Part shown: positions 15,655-24,101 of the stretch, piece after piece
Position numbering within the stretch: the first letter of the stretch is position 1
Layout: each line of letters starts with the position of its first letter
Source: JAFGKM01 sp964403465
GTDB lineage: Bacteria; Ratteibacteria; UBA8468; B48-G9; JAFGKM01
DNA length: 37,407 nucleotides
Assembly: GCA_964403465.1 (NCBI GenBank)
Contig: CAYOFY010000008.1
Coordinates: 1-37,407 of the forward strand
Direction: 5' to 3'
The notes under the pieces: model-generated
What the model saw: only the letters and a program-made list of their open reading frames with translations
Database searches by the model: none
Told to the model about the DNA's origin: nothing
Position numbers and translations under genes: made by a program

Positions 15655-17464
15655 AAAGATTGCAGGAGAGCCCGGACAGCTCAAGAAATTTTCATTGAAA
15701 GAACTGGATATTCTCTGCGGTGAGATAAGACAGGTCATCCTGGAAACCGTTTCCAGGAACGGCGGACATCTTTCTTCCAATCTCGGCATTGTCGAGCTTA
15801 CCGTATCCCTCCACAGGACATTCAACATCCCTCCCGACAAGGTAATCTGGGACGTCGGGCACCAGTGCTATGCCCACAAATTGCTCACGGGCAGGCATGA
15901 GAGATTTTCAAGTCTGAGAAAATACCGCGGTATCAGCGGATATCCTGCTCCAGAAGAAAACGAAACCGACATATTCAAAACAGGACATGCGGGCACAGCA
16001 GTTTCTTCCGCCTGCGGGCTGAAGACCGGCCAGGATTTTTCAGGTGACAGGAACAGGGTGATTGCGGTCATCGGTGACGGCTCCCTCACCAACGGGCTTA
16101 CCTTTGAAGGCCTTAATTTCCTCGGTTCCGTCAAGAAGCAGATGCTTATTATCCTGAACGACAACAAGATGTCCATATCTTCAACCAAGGGCGCCCTCTC
16201 ATACTACCTGACGAGACTGATAACCTCGCCTTTCCTGAACAAGCCCAGGAAGGAGTTCGTTGATATTCTCAAGAAGATTCATTCTCCCTTCGCTGACGAC
16301 ATACTGCGGTTTGCGGAAGATGTGGAAAAGAAGGCCAGGTACCTTCTCGTTCCCGGGGTCTTCTTTGAAAAGATAGGATTGCGATACTTCGGGCCGATAG
16401 ACGGGCACGACATGAAACAGTTGCTGGAAATACTCGTGAATATCAAGGACATAAATGAACCTGTACTCCTTCATGTTATCACGAAGAAGGGAAAGGGGTA
16501 CGGATTTGCCGAAAAGAGACCGGATGATTTCCACGGCACCGGCCCCTTTGACATTGAAACCGGGCAGGCTCTGAAGAAGGAAGGGTCGGTCTCTCCCGGT
16601 AAGTTTGCCGGTACCGTGCTGGAGAAGATTGCGGAAAGGAACGAAAAACTTGTCGTCCTCACCGCTGCCATGGAAAAGGGGCTCGGGCTGGAGAGGTTTG
16701 CAGACAGGTTCCCCGGGAGGTTTTTTGACGTGGGGATTGCGGAGGGACACTGCATCACTTTTGCTGCCGGCCTTGCCAGGGCAGGCATGAAGGTTGTGGT
16801 TGCGATTTATTCAACCTTTCTCCAGAGGGGGTACGACCAGGTTTTCCATGACGTCTGCCTCCAGAATCTGCCGGTGGTCTTTATCGTTGACAGGGCAGGT
16901 ATCGCAGGGGAAGACGGTGCCACGCACCAGGGCACTTTTGACATCTCTTTCTTGCGGACGCTTCCGCTTCTGAAAATCTTTACGCCCTGCAGTCTCAGGA
17001 ATCTTGAGGATGCCCTGTCAAAATCAATGGGCGAAGAGGTCCCCTGTTTCATCAGGTATCCAAAGGATCATCTTCCCGAAGATATACAACCCTTCGTTTC
17101 TCCCGGAAGCAAGGCCGCGGTCCTCGCATGCGGAAGCATGGCGGAATATGCCGTTGAGGCATGCAGGATACTTGCGGTTGAGAATATACCTGTCTCATGT
17201 TTCCCTGTGAACGCGGTCAAACCAGTGGACGAGCAGGCGATGGGCAGGATAAAATCTTTTGACAAAATTGTGACTGTGGAGGAAAATAGCATATCAGGCG
17301 GATTCGGCTCTTCCATCCTTGAATATTTCAATGGCAGGAAAGAGGTTTTCAGGATCGGGCTTCCGGAGGTGTTTCTTGAGCATGGAGAAAGGGAGATACT
17401 TCTGGAAAAATACGAAATCAGTTCAGGGAAGATAGCAGAAAGGATAAAGGAATTCCTAAAATGA
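15641..17464 (+). CDS. dxs: 1-deoxy-D-xylulose-5-phosphate synthase
   Basis: Dxs joins pyruvate and glyceraldehyde-3-phosphate, using thiamine diphosphate, in the first step of the MEP isoprenoid pathway. The 607 residues are normal. Visible elements are the catalytic histidines in NGGHLSSNLG (H43) and WDVGHQCYAH (H74), the ThDP/Mg site GDGSLTNG (145-152) with LNDNKMSIS (N173), and the second domain with DVGIAEGHC and GEDGATHQGTFD. The usual GPTHxG is GATHQG here. The C-terminal transketolase domain has EENSISGGFGSS. It overlaps the TPR gene by 14 nt and nadK by 4 nt (ATGA). Confidence 0.97.
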   Translation: MGLIEKIAGEPGQLKKFSLKELDILCGEIRQVILETVSRNGGHLSSNLGIVELTVSLHRTFNIPPDKVIWDVGHQCYAHKLLTGRHERFSSLRKYRGISGYPAPEENETDIFKTGHAGTAVSSACGLKTGQDFSGDRNRVIAVIGDGSLTNGLTFEGLNFLGSVKKQMLIILNDNKMSISSTKGALSYYLTRLITSPFLNKPRKEFVDILKKIHSPFADDILRFAEDVEKKARYLLVPGVFFEKIGLRYFGPIDGHDMKQLLEILVNIKDINEPVLLHVITKKGKGYGFAEKRPDDFHGTGPFDIETGQALKKEGSVSPGKFAGTVLEKIAERNEKLVVLTAAMEKGLGLERFADRFPGRFFDVGIAEGHCITFAAGLARAGMKVVVAIYSTFLQRGYDQVFHDVCLQNLPVVFIVDRAGIAGEDGATHQGTFDISFLRTLPLLKIFTPCSLRNLEDALSKSMGEEVPCFIRYPKDHLPEDIQPFVSPGSKAAVLACGSMAEYAVEACRILAVENIPVSCFPVNAVKPVDEQAMGRIKSFDKIVTVEENSISGGFGSSILEYFNGRKEVFRIGLPEVFLEHGEREILLEKYEISSGKIAERIKEFLK

Positions 17465-18246
17465 TGCTTAAAAAGATCTTCATACTGGATAACAAGAAAA
17501 TAAAGGGGATTGAAAGGGAAAAGGAGAAGATAGAGAGGTTGTTGAAAACCTGTGGAAAAGATGTGCAAAAGACCCCCGAAAATGTAGATTTGATCATCGC
17601 CATGGGTGGTGATGGAACCTTCTTGAAAGGAGTCCACCTCATAACGAATCACAGGACACTGATTTACGGCATAAAGTACGGGAACGTGGGGTTTCTTGCA
17701 GATAGTGCCAGGGATATAAATACTAAACTGAAGAATATTGTGAACGGGAATTTCAGGACCTGCCGCAGAATGCTGCTGGATGTTGCAATCAGGAAAAATG
17801 GCAGGACAATAAGGGACTTCTGCCTTAACGAGGTGGTTTTTTTCAGGAAGAATATAAGGATCATAAATGTTTCGGCATCAGACAGGAATGAGACAATATT
17901 TGACGGTATGCGGGCAGACGGTCTCATAATATCCACCCCCACCGGGTCCACCGCCCATTCCCTTTCCGCTTTCGGGCCCGTTATTTCGCCAGCCATGGAA
18001 TGTCTGCTTGTTATTCCCATGAGCCCGCACAGTATTTCCTGGAGGCCCGTGGTTCTGCCACCGGATGAAAGAATAGAGGTCAGAATATCTCCCGCGGCAT
18101 CGCTGGCGGTGGACGGCCAGCGTGAATTTGAGTTGAACGAGGGGGACAGGGTAACGGTAAGGAAGTCGGGGAAGGCAATCAGGATAATCATGGAAGAGGA
18201 TTCTTTTTTCCGCAAACTGAAGTCAAAATTCAACTGGGGAATGTGA
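17461..18246 (+). CDS. nadK: NAD kinase
   Basis: NadK phosphorylates NAD to NADP. The 261-residue protein has the diacylglycerol-kinase-type motif GGDGT (49-53), then NEVVFFR, DGMRADGLIISTPTGSTAHSLSAFGP (the NAD-binding core) and SPHSISWRPVVLP, followed by the C-terminal strands with VDGQREFELNEGD. Length is slightly short of the usual 270-300 because the N-terminal lobe is compact. It shares ATGA with the dxs stop and is followed after 3 nt by ferredoxin. A start at the second ATG (17464) is equally possible. Confidence 0.93.
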   Translation: MMLKKIFILDNKKIKGIEREKEKIERLLKTCGKDVQKTPENVDLIIAMGGDGTFLKGVHLITNHRTLIYGIKYGNVGFLADSARDINTKLKNIVNGNFRTCRRMLLDVAIRKNGRTIRDFCLNEVVFFRKNIRIINVSASDRNETIFDGMRADGLIISTPTGSTAHSLSAFGPVISPAMECLLVIPMSPHSISWRPVVLPPDERIEVRISPAASLAVDGQREFELNEGDRVTVRKSGKAIRIIMEEDSFFRKLKSKFNWGM

Positions 18247-18249
18247 CAA

Positions 18250-18525
18250 ATGTTCATCGTAAAGGTAAATAAAGAAAAATGCAAATCCTGCAGGTTATGC
18301 ATGGAGGTGTGTCCCAACAGGATCTTCAAGTTATCGGAAAACTTCAACAGGATGGGATACCACTATGTTGAACCGGATGAAAAGGCTGAAAAAGAGTGTT
18401 CCGGGTGCAGGAGATGCGTTATACTGTGTCCGGACGTTGCGATTGAGATATACAAGGAAGAAGACAATAAGGAAGATAAAAAAGTATCTCTTATATCTTC
18501 TCCCGGAGGAAGAAGGGAGACTTAG
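18250..18525 (+). CDS. Two-[4Fe-4S] ferredoxin, KorD/VorD-like
   Basis: This 91-residue protein has two complete iron-sulfur motifs: C11-x2-C14-x2-C17-x3-C21-P and C50-x2-C53-x2-C56-x3-C60-P, so it should carry two low-potential [4Fe-4S] clusters. The 28-residue spacer (N..GYHYVEP) between them resembles the delta subunit of 2-oxoacid:ferredoxin oxidoreductases. The alpha, beta and gamma subunits that normally follow are absent; the next gene is unrelated and has foreign codon use. It could also serve as a free electron carrier, for example for IspG/IspH in the isoprenoid pathway begun by dxs in this operon. Confidence 0.85.
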   Translation: MFIVKVNKEKCKSCRLCMEVCPNRIFKLSENFNRMGYHYVEPDEKAEKECSGCRRCVILCPDVAIEIYKEEDNKEDKKVSLISSPGGRRET

Positions 18526-18601
18526 AATTGGACAAGAGAATCGTTAACTGCTGACATTGAAATCCTGCAGAAGGGGGAATTCGGGATAAGAAAGGGAGCT
18601 T

Positions 18602-20206
18602 ATGATAAAGCAAAAACCGTATTTCTCCTTGCGGGGCATGCATCTGAACGGCTGGGCTTTCAACTATCCGTACACCTTCCGTTGTTGGAAAGAACCTGAT
18701 TGGAAACGCTACATTGACCTCCTTGCCTGCCAGGGAGTTAATCTGTTCCTCTTGTGGCCATTCATGGAAATAATTCCCCTGCCGCTCTCTTCTGAAGACA
18801 AAGCATACTTGCGGGAAGTTCGACGGGTGGTGTCATACGCCCGGGACCGTCATAAAATGGAGGTGTGGCTTTTCCAGAGTGCGAACCGGGTAGCATTGAA
18901 TGATTGCGGAGTAAGAAATCCGCGTTACCGTCCTTACTGGGTGTTAAAAGCGCAAGGCGAGTATCCGGGTGCAAGCCAGGTTGATCTCAATCCGGCCGAC
19001 CCGAAGCAGTTTGCGCGAATTATGAAATCGCGAGAGACTCTTTATCGGCTGGTTGACAATGCTGACGGCTACTGTACTATAGACTGCGATCCTGGCGGAT
19101 GGAAGGACAGTCCTCTGGAAGACTATACAAGGATTCTCAGAGCATCAAGGGTTTTACTCAACCGGCATACCGTTCTCGGCAAGTGTGCCAAATTGATAAC
19201 CTGGCTGTGGTATGGTTGGAGCTATTGCTGGACCCGCCATCGGGAATGGTGGCAACCGGGAGCTGACCCGCATCCATTGAATAGAGCGGTCGCTGAAACT
19301 ATTCGCACCTTCAAGACGCAGCTGCCCGAACCATGGTGGCTGATTGCCGGGCAGCGTGAATATTTACGGGTGTGCGCGGCAGAAGGGGTTCTGGGAAAAA
19401 CGGTATTCCTGCCGTACGGATTTATTGAAGGCGAACCGTCTCGTCCGGGCACGCAGATAGATTTTCAACGGCAGCTTGAATACGCGGATGAGTTGCCGAA
19501 CTATCCCGGCTTGGCAGGATTGATGGGGAATGTACAGACTCCGCTCCTGCAATTTCCTCACGTCAATTTCCTGCTCAATGTGGCGCGGAGCTATGGAAAA
19601 CCGAAAGAGACGCCGGGAAAATCCCTGCTTGATCTAGCTGCGAGCGTCTATCAGGAACAATCGGCCTTGCTGGCTGACTGCTGGGAGTCTCTCGTGCCTC
19701 CCGGCCGCGCTCATGCCGGAAAACTCCGGCGCCGGTTGGAACGGTTGCTCAAAGCCGGGGGACTGGGGCAGCCCGGCATTCTGGGTAAGAATCTATTTCC
19801 CGATTGCCGGCAGGTCGCCCGTGACCTGGTTTTCCAGTTGAAGATTTCATCAGCATTTGAAGGCCTGTTGCGTAATTCCCTTTCCTGCAGGAAGTTGTCA
19901 CGATGGGCGGATTCGGTGGGATCTTTCCTGGATGCCGCGCTGTCCTGGGACAAGCAGCACGGCTGGTCCGCCTACTGGAAAAAGCTCGGCAAACCCTGGA
20001 CCCTGTGGCCTGACAATGACCCCGCCTTCCCGGCAATTGTGCAAGGTTTGAAGAAAGCGCTGGGCGGAACGGCCATAAGCGAGAGTGCAGTAGCCCAATT
20101 CTTGTCGCCGATTGGCAGAAAACTTGCGCGGTATCATGATGGATGGATTGTTACACAGTGCGGCATCCAACCGCTGCAAAAGGTGTTGATTGAAGAAAAA
20201 CCATGA
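18602..20206 (+). CDS. Unrecognised large protein, glycosidase-like TIM barrel (hypothetical)
   Basis: I do not recognise a named family for this 534-residue protein. The first about 330 residues look like a (beta/alpha)8 barrel of a GH20/GH84-like type: GMHLNGWAFNYP, YIDLLACQGVNLFLLWPFMEIIP, HKMEVWLFQSANRV, DGYCTIDCDPGGW and TVFLPYGFIEGEP. The rest is helical. There is no signal peptide. GGGAGC sits a few nt before the ATG. Base use differs from all neighbours: in the first about 150 codons 14 of 15 arginines are CGN and none are AGG, whereas the next gene uses AGG for most. This points to recent transfer. A carbohydrate-active enzyme is a guess from the fold-like pattern and from the sugar-related genes nearby. 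Confidence 0.6.
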   Translation: MIKQKPYFSLRGMHLNGWAFNYPYTFRCWKEPDWKRYIDLLACQGVNLFLLWPFMEIIPLPLSSEDKAYLREVRRVVSYARDRHKMEVWLFQSANRVALNDCGVRNPRYRPYWVLKAQGEYPGASQVDLNPADPKQFARIMKSRETLYRLVDNADGYCTIDCDPGGWKDSPLEDYTRILRASRVLLNRHTVLGKCAKLITWLWYGWSYCWTRHREWWQPGADPHPLNRAVAETIRTFKTQLPEPWWLIAGQREYLRVCAAEGVLGKTVFLPYGFIEGEPSRPGTQIDFQRQLEYADELPNYPGLAGLMGNVQTPLLQFPHVNFLLNVARSYGKPKETPGKSLLDLAASVYQEQSALLADCWESLVPPGRAHAGKLRRRLERLLKAGGLGQPGILGKNLFPDCRQVARDLVFQLKISSAFEGLLRNSLSCRKLSRWADSVGSFLDAALSWDKQHGWSAYWKKLGKPWTLWPDNDPAFPAIVQGLKKALGGTAISESAVAQFLSPIGRKLARYHDGWIVTQCGIQPLQKVLIEEKP

Positions 20207-20232
20207 TTTGGACGTTTTGAAAAGGAGGGAAA

Positions 20233-21039
20233 ATGAAGATAGGAGTTATCCCTGATTGTTTCAGGATACCCATCAGGGATGGTATCAGGAAGGCGGCGGA
20301 ATTAAAGATGGACGGCATACAGCCGTATGCCACGCACGGGGATCTGGATCCTGCGAACCTTTCGCGTTCAGGAAGGGACGACCTGAAAAATCTTGTGTCC
20401 CGGCTGGGACTCACGATATCCGCGCTTGTCGGTGATTTCGGCCTGGGCTTTGCAAACCCGGAGAAGGTTGAATTCGTGGTGGGCAGGACAAAAGAGGTTG
20501 TGGACCTTGCGGTTGACCTCGGCGTTAGCGTTGTAACCACCCATATAGGAACCGTTCCCGATGATGAAAAAGACAGGGCATGGAAAACGATGGTTGCCTC
20601 CCTGCCGGAGGTGGGGACGTACGCTTACAACAAGGGTGTTTTCCTTGCCACGGAAACCGGCCCCGAGACGGCGTTTTTGCTGGAAAAACTTCTTCATGCA
20701 ATAGGAAACCCCGGGTTGAAGGTAAACTATGATCCGGCAAACCTTGTCATGGTGGTCGGTGATGACCCTGTCATGGGTGTGCACACGCTTAAGGATTACA
20801 TAGTCCATACGCATGCCAAGGACGGAATTAAACTGCCCCCGGAAGACGGGAAGAGGCGATGGAAGGAGATGCCTCTGGGCGAAGGCAGCGTCAATTTCCC
20901 GGAATACCTTAAGGCGATGGGGGAGATAGGGTACGAGGGATTTTTCACCATTGAGAGGGAAGTGGGGGACAAGCCGGAGATTGACATTATCAAGGCGAGG
21001 GATTTTCTCAGGGATTTATCAAGAAAAATGGGTATATGA
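20233..21039 (+). CDS. Xylose-isomerase-like TIM-barrel sugar isomerase/epimerase
   Basis: The 268-residue product matches the AP-endonuclease-2/sugar phosphate isomerase fold. Likely metal ligands are Glu in ATETGPE, Asp in NYDPANL, His in VHTHAKDG and Glu in FTIERE, the order expected for a divalent-metal site. Such enzymes interconvert keto- and aldo-sugars or epimerise them; the substrate cannot be told. AAAAGGAGGG before the ATG is a strong ribosome-binding site. A second member of the same family follows after a 330-nt gap, so the two may belong to one catabolic pathway. Confidence 0.85.
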   Translation: MKIGVIPDCFRIPIRDGIRKAAELKMDGIQPYATHGDLDPANLSRSGRDDLKNLVSRLGLTISALVGDFGLGFANPEKVEFVVGRTKEVVDLAVDLGVSVVTTHIGTVPDDEKDRAWKTMVASLPEVGTYAYNKGVFLATETGPETAFLLEKLLHAIGNPGLKVNYDPANLVMVVGDDPVMGVHTLKDYIVHTHAKDGIKLPPEDGKRRWKEMPLGEGSVNFPEYLKAMGEIGYEGFFTIEREVGDKPEIDIIKARDFLRDLSRKMGI

Positions 21040-21368
21040 GAGGCAATATGCTTCAGTAGCGGTAGAACGGTTTTCCTGCTCTGAAGATTCAGCACAGATG
21101 TAAAATAAACGGGAAATCTTCTTCCGCCGCTACATTGCGGGACAGACAAATCCAGGTCTGCGGGGAACGGGGATCTGTCCCGATGGAGATACGTCGGGAC
21201 CCCTCCGAAATTCCCTTTAAGAAAAGAGAGAGGAAAGAGAAGGCGGTCAGTTTCGGCTTCCCTCATTCCCCCCAGCCGGTATTTGTTCCTGTCCCTTCAT
21301 TAACGCGGCTTCCAGAAATTTCCCGTTCTCGTTCATGCAAGGGCGTTTATCAACAAAAGGGGGAAAAG
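21040..21368. repeat. Gene-free gap with imperfect palindromes
   Basis: No convincing gene lies in these 329 nt. It contains an imperfect inverted pair AGTAGCGGTAGAA (21055-21067) and TTCCGCCGCTACA (21122-21134), 10 of 13 paired, an inner near-palindrome CTGCTCTGAA-GA-TTCAGCACAG (21076-21097) and a perfect 7-bp hairpin GTCCCGA-N10-TCGGGAC (21177-21200). The palindromes resemble a degenerate miniature element, not a terminator, as no T-run follows. An open frame reaches back to 21135 from the next gene, but translation from there would cross the hairpin. Confidence 0.45.
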
Positions 21369-22139
21369 ATGGGGAAATTGATAGCGGGGGTGCAGATGTA
21401 CACCCTCCGGGATTACTGCAAAACGGTGAAGGAAACGGCGGAGACGCTGAAAAAGGTGAGAGGGCTGGGATATGAGGTCGTTCAGATTTCAGGGATGGCT
21501 GAACCGAAGGATATGAAGGAAATGAAGAGGATGCTTGACGACAACGGGCTTTACGCCTGTTCCACCCATACGGGATACCAGTCCATAATTGAAGAAATGG
21601 ACAGGGTTATAGAAGAGCACGCAATGCTCGGATGCGAGGCGATTGTATGCCCGGGGCTGCCCGGAGAACTGCATAGCGGTGAAGGATATGTTAAGGTAGC
21701 GGGGGAGTTCAGCAGGGTTATGGGCAAGATAAGGAAAGCCGGACTGGTTCTCGGCTACCATAACCATGCAATAGAACTCCGGCGGTACGACGGCAGGGCA
21801 GGACTTGAGATACTGATGGACAGTTGCAAGAACCTGCACGCCGAGATTGACACCTACTGGATACAGTTCGGTGGCGGTAATCCCGCCGAGTGGATAGAAA
21901 AGTTTTCCGGCAGATGCAGCCAGCTTCATTTCAAAGATATGGGGATGATTGAACACAAGCAGGTCATGCCTCCCATCGGTGAAGGCAACCTTAACTGGAA
22001 AACGATAGTCAGTGCTTCACGAAAAGCGGGTGTGCGGTACTGTCTCGTTGAGATGGACGAACCTGTCATGGATGGCTTCCAATCCCTGAAGATAAGTCTT
22101 GAGAACATGCTTTCGTGGGGTATTGAGACAGCCAGATGA
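21369..22139 (+). CDS. Xylose-isomerase-like sugar isomerase/epimerase
   Basis: The start was set at ATG 21369 because AAAAGGGGG stands just upstream and GVQMYTLRD is the standard opening of the family. The 256-residue product has the expected strand and ligand order: ACSTHTGYQ, LGYHNHAIELR, HAEIDTYWIQFGG, LHFKDMG and RYCLVEMDEP. It is a second member of the TIM-barrel isomerase family, likely using a divalent metal. Sequences of this type occur with Gfo/Idh/MocA dehydrogenases in inositol or keto-sugar pathways, none of which is in the window. It converges on galK, ending 2 nt from the galK stop. Confidence 0.85.
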   Translation: MGKLIAGVQMYTLRDYCKTVKETAETLKKVRGLGYEVVQISGMAEPKDMKEMKRMLDDNGLYACSTHTGYQSIIEEMDRVIEEHAMLGCEAIVCPGLPGELHSGEGYVKVAGEFSRVMGKIRKAGLVLGYHNHAIELRRYDGRAGLEILMDSCKNLHAEIDTYWIQFGGGNPAEWIEKFSGRCSQLHFKDMGMIEHKQVMPPIGEGNLNWKTIVSASRKAGVRYCLVEMDEPVMDGFQSLKISLENMLSWGIETAR

Positions 22140-22141
22140 GG

Positions 22142-23293
22142 TCAGGCGTTCCGGTAGAAGGCTCCGTTGACGGCTTCCACCCGGTAGAATTCCGGAGGGA
22201 ATCCGAATCTCTTTTTGTACGCCGGCGCCAGTTGTTCTTCAAATTGCCGCAAACTGTTTCTGTCAAGAAGGACAATGCAGCAGCCGCCCATGCCCGCGCC
22301 GGTGAGCCGCGCGCCCTTCACGCCCTCAAAACCCCTTGAGAAATCAACTGTGAAATCAAGTTCCTCGCAGCTTACCTCGTAGAGGTCCCTGAGGCTTTCA
22401 TGCGATTGGTACATCAGTTGCCCGAATCCTTCCATGTCTTTCTCGCCAAGACTTCTGACCGCTTCAAGAACCCGCCTGTTTTCTCCTGCCATGTGGCATG
22501 CCCTCTTGAAATTCTCCCCGGGCAGTTTATCCCTGTAGCGGTCAATATCCCTTACCTCCGTAAGAAACCCAACGTCCTCGTATCTCCTTATGATACTGAG
22601 CGATTCCTCAACAGACCTGACTCTCTTGTTATAAACGGACGAAGAGAGACTGCGTTCTTTCTTCGTGTCAACCAGCAGGAACCTGAGATTGCCGAGGGGG
22701 AGAGGGACATGCCTGTACTCAAGCGTGTTGCAGTTCAGAAGAAGGGCATGATTTTCCCTGGCAAGGTATATGGAAAACTGGTCCATTATCCCGCAGTTGA
22801 CCCCCACAAACTCGTTCTCCGCCCGGCGGGCAAGTTTTATGAGGGCGACGGGTTCCAGTTCAGTTCCGGATATCTTCTGGAAAAGCGCCGCGATTGAAAT
22901 CTCCAGTGCGGCGGAAGAACTCAGACCGCTGCCTATCGGCACGTTGCCTCCGAAGGCAATCTCCATTCCGGGCAGGGAATATCCGAGTTTCCTGAATTCC
23001 GCCAGTACCCCCAGGACGTAGTTTGCCCATGGCATGGTCTTCTGATATTTAAGGTTGCCGACCGTTGTTTCAAAAGACTCGTCATAGTTGCAGGAGAACA
23101 ATCTTATCCTGTCGTCGCGTCTGCCCCTGCCGACGCTGATGATAAACCTGTCAACCGCCATGGGCAGGACGTACCCGCCCTGGTAGTCTATGTGTTCGCC
23201 TATGAGATTGGCTCTTCCCGGGGTTGTTACCGAGCAAAAGGGTTCTTTTTCACCGAAGGTGGCTGAAAAGGCGCGTCTTATTTTATCTTCCAT
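22142..23293 (-). CDS. galK: Galactokinase
   Basis: GalK phosphorylates galactose at C1 using ATP, the entry to the Leloir pathway. From the ATG at 23293 the protein has 383 residues, normal for the family. It shows the three GHMP motifs: PGRANLIGEHIDYQGGYVLP near the N-terminus, VPIGSGLSSSAALE (ATP loop) in the middle and LTGAGMGGCCIVLL near the C-terminus, plus the catalytic aspartate in GVNCGIMDQF. A TTG 17 codons upstream is open in frame but falls across the -10 element, so 23293 is preferred. There is no clear ribosome-binding site. galT and galE are not in the window. Confidence 0.93.
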   Translation of the reverse strand: MEDKIRRAFSATFGEKEPFCSVTTPGRANLIGEHIDYQGGYVLPMAVDRFIISVGRGRRDDRIRLFSCNYDESFETTVGNLKYQKTMPWANYVLGVLAEFRKLGYSLPGMEIAFGGNVPIGSGLSSSAALEISIAALFQKISGTELEPVALIKLARRAENEFVGVNCGIMDQFSIYLARENHALLLNCNTLEYRHVPLPLGNLRFLLVDTKKERSLSSSVYNKRVRSVEESLSIIRRYEDVGFLTEVRDIDRYRDKLPGENFKRACHMAGENRRVLEAVRSLGEKDMEGFGQLMYQSHESLRDLYEVSCEELDFTVDFSRGFEGVKGARLTGAGMGGCCIVLLDRNSLRQFEEQLAPAYKKRFGFPPEFYRVEAVNGAFYRNA

Positions 23294-23321
23294 GGCGTCA
23301 AATTCGTAGAAATGCCGTTGT

Positions 23322-23330
23322 ATTATAGCA
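23322..23330 (-). promoter_or_regulatory. Extended -10 promoter of galK
   Basis: The minus strand reads TGCTATAAT, a perfect extended -10 (TGn plus TATAAT). The -35 region is poor (TTCGGG at 17 nt), as is common with extended -10 promoters. The expected start would leave a leader of about 20 nt before ATG 23293. Confidence 0.6.
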
Positions 23331-23402
23331 CTTTCCGGAAGCAACCCGAAATATTTTTCTTTTGCAGGAAATTGATGTAAAATAGAAAAATCATTTAGCC
23401 AT

Positions 23403-23454
23403 AATCTTAACCCCTCCTCTTAAAATGCAGCAGGAAGGGTTCGGGGTGAAGGAG
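23403..23454 (+). repeat. SD-linked leader element, copy A
   Basis: AACCCCTC (23409-23416) is followed 22 nt later by GTTCGGGGT (23439-23447) and GAAGGAG (23448-23454), 6 nt before the permease ATG. This copy is the most diverged: its left block reads CCCCTCCTC, which could pair directly with the AGGAG of the ribosome-binding site. Confidence 0.75.
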
Positions 23455-23460
23455 ATCCGG

Positions 23461-24099
23461 ATGGAAGAAAAGAAGATAGAAAAGCAGCTTTCTCTCCCGC
23501 TATCCAACGCGATACAGATGAGCATTAGAAACCTGAGAATAAGGTTCGGCAGGTCAATTATTATCACCATGTCCATACTGCTCGGCATAGCATTCCTGAT
23601 GTCGGTGCTCGCCGGCAACGCCCTGACCAACAGTCTCATAGAAAAAGGTCCGGAGGAAGTCAGGATGCTCCTCATGTCAAACATTGAGGAGGTAAGAACA
23701 AGACAGGGCTGGCTTGCTTCCCTCTCGCTGCTTGTGTGCACGGTCGGCATAATAAATGCGATGCTGATGTCCGTTACGGAAAGGTCAAGGGAAATAGGCA
23801 CCATGAAGTGTCTCGGCGCTCTTGATAAATTTGTGGTGGAGCTTTTCCTGCTGGAATCTATCGCGCATGGAATCTTTGGTTCGCTGGTGGGCAGCATAGT
23901 AGGGGCGGCCACAATGACCGTCGTCTACCTGTTCCAGTACGGAAGTCTCATAATCAGGATCTTCCCTGCCGGGACGATGCTGAAATGGATGCTTGCTTCC
24001 ATACTTCTCGGGACATTTCTTGCCGTGATTGGCGCAATGTACCCGGCATACGTGTCGGCCAGGATGGAGCCGGCCGAGGCCATTAGAAGGGAAGTGTAG
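23461..24099 (+). CDS. FtsX/MacB-type ABC transporter permease, minimal form
   Basis: From ATG 23461 (GAAGGAG 6 nt upstream) the product has 212 residues. An N-terminal segment leads into one membrane helix (SIIITMSILLGIAFLMSVLAG), then a short polar loop and three helices: WLASLSLLVCTVGIINAML, the ESIAHGIFGSLVGSIVGAATM segment, and KWMLASILLGTFLAVIGAMY, ending PAYVSARMEPAEAIRREV. The ERSREIGTMKCLGA coupling loop is the FtsX signature. The usual about 200-residue periplasmic domain of MacB/LolE is replaced by about 30 residues. ATG 23425 is an earlier alternative but lies inside the leader element. It works with the ATPase downstream. Confidence 0.83.
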   Translation: MEEKKIEKQLSLPLSNAIQMSIRNLRIRFGRSIIITMSILLGIAFLMSVLAGNALTNSLIEKGPEEVRMLLMSNIEEVRTRQGWLASLSLLVCTVGIINAMLMSVTERSREIGTMKCLGALDKFVVELFLLESIAHGIFGSLVGSIVGAATMTVVYLFQYGSLIIRIFPAGTMLKWMLASILLGTFLAVIGAMYPAYVSARMEPAEAIRREV

Positions 24100-24101
24100 A
24101 G

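Noticed and set aside
18556..18610. Possible remnant of a korA start after the ferredoxin
   Set aside because: A short frame with ILQKGEFGIRKGA faintly resembles KorA but the similarity is too weak to claim.
21135..21368. Extended N-terminus of the second isomerase
   Set aside because: The frame is open but crosses a hairpin, has no Shine-Dalgarno site and does not match the family start; ATG 21369 fits better.
23294..23344. TTG start of galK
   Set aside because: It overlaps the extended -10 promoter and adds residues that do not match the family.
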